Source: Hemileia vastatrix (lineage: Eukaryota; Basidiomycota; Pucciniomycetes; Pucciniales; Zaghouaniaceae). Taken from it: a stretch of DNA of 64,000 nucleotides. Below are positions 57,443 to 64,000 of this stretch, piece after piece; the stretch's first letter is position 1; each line of letters opens with the position of its first letter. The notes under the pieces are model-generated. The model worked only from the letters and a program-made list of their open reading frames with translations, was not told the DNA's origin and did not search any database. The position numbers and the translations under genes are program-made. The stretch is from assembly GCA_030280995.1 (NCBI GenBank), contig JASXTE010000014.1, forward strand, positions 29,172,150 to 29,236,149, in the 5' to 3' direction.

Positions 57443-58374
57443 AATGAAAAGGAGATGTAAAGAAGTAGAAAAAATTTTTATTTTTAGTTTTATTTTATTT
57501 TATTTTATTTTATTTTTTTATTGTAGGTGAATATTATTAATTTTATAAGATTTGGGAGAGAGAGAAAAAAGAAAGAAGAAGTTTAAAATAAAAAATTTTA
57601 GAATTTGAAAGAAGAAATTTAAAGAAAAAAGGTTGTTTAATTGAAGGAAGTTTTAATGTTTTAAAAGGAAAATTTTATGTAAGAAAAGAGAGAGAAAAAG
57701 AAACGGTTTTGTGATTGAGATGAGTTTGTTAAATTGAGGATTTAATGAAAGAAGAATTTGTTATTTGAGAAAAGTTGTTGATTGATTTTTTTTTTTTTAA
57801 TTTTTGTTGAAAAGAGAGGAAGAAGAAAGAAGAAAAGAAACAGAAACACAGAATTTAGAATTTAAAGAGAATTTGAAAAGAAGAATCATTTGTTCGAAGA
57901 ATTTTTATAGGGAGATTTTTAGAGGTTGAAGTTAAGTTCAAGGAAATGGTCGTGTCGTACAAGGTTTGATGATTCGAAGGAAAGAAAGTTTTAAAGGGAG
58001 AATAAATTTTAGGAAAGAAATTTTTTAAAGAGAATTTTAAATTTAAGAAAAGAATGTATTTAGAGAATTGAAAAAGAGAAGAAAGAAAATATTTAGAGAG
58101 ATTTAAGAGTTTTTTATTTTATTTTATTATTTATGTTTATTCTATTTATTTTATGTTATTTTATTTTTTTTTATTTTTTCTATTTTTTTTTTTATTTAAT
58201 TTTAATTTTGATTTTATTTTTAGTTGGTTTTGGAAGAAATTTTATAGAAGGAGAAGAAAGAAAAAAAAGAGGAGAAAAAAAAGAAAACAAGGCTAAGAAA
58301 TTTAAGAGGTGTTTTAGATTTTTACGAGAAAAAGAAAGAAAGAAAAAGAAAAGAAAATTTAAATAAAAGAAATT
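57443..58374. other. Low-complexity spacer of the sushi-type element
   Basis: Polypurine and A/T-rich (TTTTA repeats near 57485-57515, GAAAG-rich runs, T-runs near 58140-58200). It separates the antisense gene tail from the chromodomain end. No gene seen. Confidence 0.6.
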
Positions 58375-59646
58375 TTAAGGTTTTGGTTTTAAAGGATATT
58401 TCAAATGAAAAGATTTTAGGAGTTCAGGGGCATTAGAAACATTGATGGCTGGTTCCCAGGATGTTTTGTCTGAGTCATTGAGGAAGCCTTCCCATTCCAC
58501 GAGGTATTGAAGTTTCCCCTTGCGTATTCTTGAATCAAGGATACGACTTACTTCCCACTCTAGATGATCTTCTACTTCGACCAGTTCCAGAGGGGGTTGG
58601 TTCTTGCCCGAGTATATTTCTCAAGCCAGTTCCAGGAGAGATACATGGAAAACAGGGTGAATCGCCTGCCATTTAGGAGGTAACTTGAGTCGAAATGCAG
58701 TTTTAGAGACTTCAGAGTCGATTTCAAAAGGTCCCAAGCGCTTTTCAGCCAGTTTCTTTGATGGTCGTGTTGTTTGAATGTTTCGTGCGTGGAGCCATAC
58801 TTTGTCGCCTGGTTTAAAGGAAGGAGCAGATTGTCGATGTTTGTCGGCCTGTTCCTTGTATCTTTGAATCGCTGATTCCAAATATGTTTTGAGTTCTTCT
58901 TGAAGTCGTGATATAGTTTGAAGATAATGTTCCGCAGGATGATTAGTTCCTACATGGATTGAGTTGAATCGAGGATGTCGTCCATAAATGGTTTCGAAGG
59001 GAGATTGTCGTGTCAAAGAATGAGTCGAGTTATTATAAGCAAATTCGGCCAATGGTAACCATGTGGTCCAATCGTCTTGTTGGTAACTGACATACATTCG
59101 AAGATATTGTTCAAGGATTTGGTTAACTCTTTCTGTTTGACCATCGGTTTCAGGGTGATAGGCCGTGGAGAGATTCCTCGTGATATTGATTTGTCGACAC
59201 AGTTGGGTCCAGAATGTGGATACAAACAATGAGCCTCTATCTGAAATAATATCATTTGGTAAGACATGTTTAGAAAATACATATTCTAGAAACAATTTTG
59301 ACAAATCTTCTGCTGTAGCAGTAGTAGTGGTTTTAATGAAAATAGACATTTTTGAAAATCTATCTACTATTACTAATATAGCATCAAAATCATTAGACAT
59401 AGGAAGTTGAGAAATGAAATCCATCGATAAAGATTCCCAAGGTTTAGAGGGAATAGGAAGTGGTTGAAGCAACCTATGCTTCCGGTGATGGGGAGCCTTA
59501 TTCCTATTACATTTGTAACAAGCTTTTATATAGGCCTTGATTTCCCTGGTCATACCTGGCCAGAAGAAATCCCTCACTATTAACTGGTAGGTTTTATCAA
59601 CCCCAAAATGACCAGCTAATGGAGAATCATGTCGACTGTTGAAAAT
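58375..59646 (-). pseudogene. Sushi-type integrase and chromodomain
   Basis: Same frame as the rest of pol. The zinc region keeps CYKCNRNK; the core residues are in SMDFISQLP, SDRGSLF and TDGQTERVNQ. A GPF-type module (RLGPFEI, HPVFHVSLLE) leads to an in-frame TGA at 58621-58623. Beyond it the frame continues through a well-kept chromodomain (EWEVSRILDSRIRKG, LQYLVEWEGF, TSWEP) and ends at TAA 58375-58377. Chromodomains steer integration to particular chromatin in this clade. The upstream limit is a TAG at 59647. Confidence 0.88.
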
Positions 59647-61140
59647 CTATAATTTTATCTCATTGTTGTCGGGTATGACTACTCTACCTTCGAAGACTAA
59701 TAGACCTGATTCAATACTAAATCTTTTGGCCCCTTGCTTTGAGAGTATTTTGTCTTTTAACCCTAAACAATATTCGTCCTTCGACTGAGCTTTGAGGATG
59801 TTGGATAGTGGATTTTGAAAAGATTGAATTGTCATCGAATTAAGTTGATGAGTCGTTAACATTGATTCGTTGAAGATTGATTGCACATTTTCTGGGTTCT
59901 TGTCAGCAAATGCGTCCCCCCGCTGTGGGTAAACGTCGTCCCGACGTGACAAGATATCTGGGACAATGCAGTTTTTTCCTGGGCGATAGAAAATAGAGAA
60001 AGAAAATTCAGACAAAAATTCAGCCCACCTGGCTTGACGCCTGGTTAACACTTTAGAAGACATGAAGTATTTTAAAGCATTATGATCTGTTAAGATTTGA
60101 AAAGGACTATCTAGGCTGAGAAGAAAAGAACGCCATTTTTTAAGACAATGGATAATAGCTAAAAGCTCTTTGTCATGAATTTCATAATTTAATTCTGCAG
60201 CTATGAGTTTGCGTGACTCAAAAGCAACAGGATGAAACAAATTTGTTTCAGGATTTAATTGGGAGATGACCCCTGCAATAGCATAATTGCTTGCATCTGT
60301 CTCAACTATTGTTGAGGCAGAAGGATCAAAATGTCGAAGAATTGGGGCTGTGGTGAACGCCGTTTTTAGTGCTTCGAATTCCTTTTGTGCTGTAGAAGTA
60401 AAAACAAAAGGAATATCTTTTCTAAGAAGAGAAGTAAGATTGGAAATAGTTTTAGAGTAATCTTTAATAAATCTTCTATAGAAGTTTGCAAAACCCAAAA
60501 ATTCCTGGAGCGATTTAATGTTTTTGGGCTCAGGCCATTCCAGGATTTTCTGGACTTTTTTGTCATCCATGACTAAACCGTCAGTGGACAATGTAAAACC
60601 CAAAAAATCAATTGATTTGAGGTGGAATTCGCATTTATTATGCTTGGCGTAGAGACCATGATCTCAAAGACGATTTAGGACCTGTCAAACATGATGAATA
60701 TGTTCATCTAGTGTTTTCGAGAATATTAAAATATCATCTAAATAGACGACTACAAATTGTTCAACAACATCTTGAAAGATATCATTAACAAAAATTTGAA
60801 AAGTTGAAGGTGCGTTACATAATCCAAAAGGCATAACTAAATATTCAAAACTACCAAATCTAGTGCGCATTGCAGTCAGTGGTTCATGACCTTCTGCAAT
60901 GCGAATCAGATTGTAAGCGCCTCTAAGATCAATTTTAGAAAAGAAATTAGCACCATTGAAAAGGGTAAGAAGTAATGACATAGGAGGAATGGGATATGCA
61001 TTCTTCTTTGTGACTGTGTTGAGCTTTCTATAGTCAACACACAACCTAAGACTACCGTCCTTCTTTTTTACAAAGAGGACAGGGGAGCCGGTTGGAGATT
61101 TACTGGCTCTGATGAAACCTTTGGCTACATTCTCTGCAAT
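59647..61140 (-). pseudogene. Sushi-type reverse transcriptase and RNase H
   Basis: RT has [45 protein letters not shown] and catalytic [10 protein letters not shown] (about 60730-60760), all intact. TGA stops at 60685-60687 and 60664-60666 follow. RNase H includes ETDASNYAIAG, NYEIHDKELLAI and LTDHNALKYF. The two TGAs sit where CGA (Arg) is usual in this family, as in the QVL..L.DHGLYAK segment, pointing to C-to-T change at CpG. Ends at TAG 59647-59649. Confidence 0.88.
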
Positions 61141-62030
61141 TTAGTCTCGAAGAACTTGAGATTCGTCCTTCGATAAGGAATAGACAGGACCTGCCGGAGG
61201 TACTGGGCCTATTAACTCTATTTGATGGTCGTAGGGTCGATGAGGTGGTAACTTATCGGCCTTGCGGATTGAGAAAACATCGAGGAAGTCGTGGTAGATT
61301 TCCGGTAGAGTTGATTTAATGGCTTCAACGTTGATTTGGTCGTCCTCTTCATCTTCGAGAGAATCTGTCGAGGGGATACCTGTATTGAGAGAGCAGAATT
61401 TGATTACTTCGAGGCAATTTAAATCCTCTTCGAGTGAAGTCATCGAGCTAGAAGGGTTAGCCAATTGCTCATTTAGAGAAGGATCAGATGCTTGCAAGTC
61501 ATCTGGCAGAGACTTGTCCTCTAGCAGGACATTGTCAGGCGGGTTGTTTAACTCCCTATTGACCTGCATTGAAGAATCAGAAATATACTTAGATCGTGGG
61601 GTGATCAATCCCTTAGTCCAATCAATTTCGGGATTCCAATGCGTTAAAAAGTCATGGCCAAGAATGGTATCGTCCATCCTTGGGGCGTCCAAGACTGATA
61701 ATTCCCACTCAAAGGGGGGGAAGTTCGGAAAGTTGAAAACACATAAAACTTTCTTACTTACCCAATATTTGGGTTCCTCTGATTCGACCAAATAGATTGG
61801 AGTTCAATCGATATCTGTAAATGTTAGTTGAAGCTTCTCAGCAAAAGATAAACTAACAAAAGAAATTGAAGCTCCAGAGTCTATAAGACAACTGAAGGGG
61901 ATATCCTCCTTAAAAAGAATGAATCTCAAGCGGTTTAAGGCAACTCCAGTCCTTAAGACATGGAGGTTCTGTGCACTGGGAGAGATAAGATAGTTTGCTT
62001 TGCACACAAGTAAACTATCTACTAGTTTTT
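61141..62030 (-). pseudogene. Sushi-type protease and RT N-terminal linker
   Basis: Reached by -1 shift from gag. It contains the protease loop SCLIDSGASISFVS (about 61875-61915) and flap region (DDTILGHDFLTHW). A TGA at 61804-61806 splits it and a TAA at 61141-61143 ends it just before the RT fingers. An acidic Ser/Asp-rich linker lies between protease and RT. Confidence 0.85.
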
Positions 62031-62031
62031 T
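62022..62031 (-). promoter_or_regulatory. -1 ribosomal frameshift site between gag and pol
   Basis: Heptamer A AAA AAC (62025-62031) in the correct phase, immediately followed by the gag stop TAG (62022-62024). The -1 frame is open on into the protease, and pol is in exactly that frame. Confidence 0.75.
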
Positions 62032-63209
62032 GACTTCGAACTAGTACCTTCTCTTTCCTTCAACTTTACACAGTCTTCCAACTTGTGCTTACCCCCACAA
62101 TACATACATAACCCATTATCTGCTCGTCTCTTCCTCTCAGCTTCTTTAAGTTCCCCTTTAGGATCCAGTACTTTGCTGATATTGCCTGGAGTCGAGCCTT
62201 TTGGTCGAGGTTTATACTTTCCCTTATTGGGTTTGGATTGAGTTGAGGAGGATTGATTTGGTCGTGGGTGTGAAGAAGGTCCCAATTTAAAATTTAGGCC
62301 TTGAGATTTGTTGGCATATCGACAATGTTGAAGTCGCCCTTGATAAACGCCGTCAAGTTCGAGGGTTCGATCCATTAAATCCGTTAAAGTAGTCATCTTC
62401 TGACCGTGAAGATTTAATTGATCTGTAATCCTCGAAGGAAGTCCTTTCTTGAAATGATACTTAAGGGCAGCATCATTCCAACCTACTCGAGTTTGAAGTG
62501 CTCTGAAGTTTGAGATATATTCAGAGGCTTTACCATTATCACTCATGTGAAGAAAATCAAGTTCAATTTCCGCGTTGTCCGTTTCATTAGGGTCCCTAAA
62601 CAACGTAAAAAGTTGGTCTTCGAACTTTTCCCAATTATTGATAAGTAAGTGGGTTTCTGTCAAAGAAAGCATGAGTAGATAAGGTTCGAACCATCTTGCT
62701 GCTTTCCCGGCTAGGAATGAAGAAGGGTAAACAGCCTTTGATCGGTCGCTGTTAAAGGTTCGAGGGTCATTATGAAACAGTAGCTTGCAGGTTTGCAAGA
62801 AGGGTTGCAATCTGTTGGGGTGATCTCCGTCGAATTTGTCAGGAGATTTCATAGAAGGAGTTTTGAACTTAGATCCCTCTGAAGACGTTGGATTTGAAAG
62901 GGCTTTCATAAAAAGTCTCATGAAATCTTCCAGAGAGTTAGATGGTCCAGGTTCTGAGGATTGGCCAGAAGGGTGATTGGCAGGGGCGGATGGTGCCTCG
63001 TGCATTGTATCCTCTCCTTCTTCTTCATCACTAGAATCCTCAAAATCTTGTGGGATGTCTTCTACAGATTGAACTGAATGTTGCCATTCCCTAAGGTCAA
63101 GTGGTTCCAAAGAGTGAGTGTGGGAAACAGACCTTGTGGCTGTTGGGCTGCCTCTAGCGCGAGCTCTAGTAGTAGCGCCCGTAGGAGGAGTGCGTTGAAC
63201 AGGTGCCAT
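62022..63209 (-). CDS. Sushi-type Gag, intact
   Basis: 395 residues from ATG 63209, with no interruption. The N-terminus is Thr/Arg-rich and then acidic. A retrotransposon-gag domain occupies about residues 150-280 (AGKAARWFEPYL, WEKFEDQLFTLF, YHFKKGLPSRI). A basic Pro/Ser/Lys-rich segment leads to a zinc knuckle CMYCGGKHKLEDC (C-X2-C-X3-H-X4-C) near the C-terminus. It assembles the virus-like particle and packages RNA. It is the only retroelement protein in the window with no visible lesion, and could supply particles for defective relatives. Confidence 0.85.
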   Translation of the reverse strand: MAPVQRTPPTGATTRARARGSPTATRSVSHTHSLEPLDLREWQHSVQSVEDIPQDFEDSSDEEEGEDTMHEAPSAPANHPSGQSSEPGPSNSLEDFMRLFMKALSNPTSSEGSKFKTPSMKSPDKFDGDHPNRLQPFLQTCKLLFHNDPRTFNSDRSKAVYPSSFLAGKAARWFEPYLLMLSLTETHLLINNWEKFEDQLFTLFRDPNETDNAEIELDFLHMSDNGKASEYISNFRALQTRVGWNDAALKYHFKKGLPSRITDQLNLHGQKMTTLTDLMDRTLELDGVYQGRLQHCRYANKSQGLNFKLGPSSHPRPNQSSSTQSKPNKGKYKPRPKGSTPGNISKVLDPKGELKEAERKRRADNGLCMYCGGKHKLEDCVKLKEREGTSSKSKN

Positions 63210-63263
63210 TTAAAATTTTAAAACACCTAAAAGGACGTAGTAGTGCAAAGAATGAGAACTACG

Positions 63264-63279
63264 GAGAATTAAATTATAC
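63264..63279 (-). promoter_or_regulatory. Self-priming primer-binding site
   Basis: Directly after the 5' LTR (one base gap) the RNA reads TATAATTTAATTCT. Its perfect 14-base complement AGAATTAAATTATA lies in the LTR (63605-63618, read leftward), about 36 bases after a TATAAAA box (63648-63654). In Tf1/sushi elements the RNA 5' end folds back as primer in this way. Confidence 0.7.
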
Positions 63280-64000
63280 TGTCACCGGACGACCTATGCA
63301 CAAGGTCGAGGATGTTCCTGAAAGTGAGATGAGGGCTTTAGAAATTTCTTCGAAGCCCAGAGGAATGATTCAAGGAAATGGTTCAAAGATCACTCGAAGT
63401 AAGAGCTACAGGTTCGAGGTTTGTTCGAGAAGAATTATAAACTAGTTTCAAAGGTAATAGGAATTCTTAAGATCTCACGAAGTGTTGGAAACTCAATAAT
63501 GAAAGATTTAGGGTTTAGAAATGAATATTGAGAAAGTAAAAGAAAGATACAATAACAATGATTTTAACTTTAAAGGTTTACCACTATTAATGTAAATAAG
63601 ATTTTATAATTTAATTCTAAGGAATATCGAACCAAATACCCAACCCCTTTTATATCCTTTGTTCCTCCTCGCATTGACCTCCCTTCCATCGCACCATTCC
63701 CATTCCATTGACCATTACTAACATACACTTAAACCCTCTTCGCTAAATATCCGTCCATGCTCAATTTACCCCTTTTTTAATTAATTAACAAAACTTTAAT
63801 GAAAACTACTACTGTACTATTTTGTTGAACCTAGCGCTGTGTGTCGCTTATTGAAAAGGACTAAGGCACCCTATTGGGAGATTGACTAATTTAGATTTAG
63901 AGTTTAGGCTAGCGAAGTTAAATAGTAAGTACACAAAGGAAAATCGAAGTTGCTATGGAGAATTGCTTTCTGCGTTTCGAGTATAGATTTATGACTTGAT
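63280..64000 (-). repeat. Sushi-type element 5' LTR (partial, window edge)
   Basis: Matches 55609-56330; about 50 bp of its start lies outside. It contains the TATA box and predicted transcription start described for the primer site. Confidence 0.87.

Larger units (their letters stand above)
55609..64000 (-). mobile_element. Sushi-type chromovirus (Tf1-like) with antisense gene
   Basis: 3' LTR 55609-56381 and 5' LTR 63280 to beyond the window. Internal order on the minus strand is gag, -1 frameshift, protease, RT, RNase H, integrase, chromodomain. The 2 kb between chromodomain and 3' LTR holds a spliced gene on the plus strand. There is no TGG-type primer site; the sequence after the 5' LTR is instead complementary to the predicted RNA 5' end. 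It inserted into the family-A 3' untranslated region. Confidence 0.88.

Overview
The window is a fungal, gene-poor, AT-rich stretch made almost entirely of nested transposable elements. I see no ordinary host gene. Short (52-75 bp) GT-AG introns in the two spliced genes, chromodomain integrases, DUF4100-type gag/RT proteins and very AT-rich LTRs together suggest a basidiomycete with a large repeat-rich genome. A rust fungus (Pucciniales) is most likely, but this is inference from family resemblance and was not searched.

Layout. (1) 1-2545: a minus-strand Ty3/Gypsy element of a family I call A (1.1 kb LTR, tRNA-Lys primer site), running off the left edge. It sits in the 5' LTR of an internally deleted chromovirus (2546-12515). 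That chromovirus is also hit by a near-complete Ty1/Copia element (5528-11013, target duplication GGCAA) one base from its 3' LTR. (2) 12516-15890: family-A LTRs inserted into family-A LTR sequence, a small TIR element (MITE), and an orphan CACTA-like terminus. (3) 15891-18573: minus-strand gag-protease remnant of another Gypsy element. (4) 18890-35375: an inverted duplication whose axis carries an LTR and whose right arm is split by a 14 kb CACTA-like element (20375-34426). That element carries no transposase. It holds a tandem array of about 600 bp units, each with a 46 bp palindrome, and is itself interrupted by a 3.66 kb Harbinger-like element with an apparently intact three-exon Myb/SANT-like gene. 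(5) 36797-55608: a family-A element split by a 10.7 kb related element, family B (40712-51400, ACGG duplication). (6) 55609-64000: a minus-strand sushi-type chromovirus with intact gag, a classical -1 frameshift site, a self-priming signature, and an additional spliced gene on the opposite strand between its chromodomain and 3' LTR.

How the parts fit. Insertion order can be read from interruptions. Family A hosts family B and the sushi element; the chromovirus hosts Copia and family A; the inverted duplication hosts the CACTA-like element, which hosts Harbinger. Nearly all retroelement coding regions carry stops or frameshifts. Those that look open are the sushi gag, the Myb-like gene, and the antisense gene apart from one TGA.

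Most notable: the palindrome-satellite-filled CACTA-like element, the antisense spliced gene inside the sushi element, the RNA self-priming signature, and a gene tail triplicated together with a hairpin after the Myb-like stop codon.
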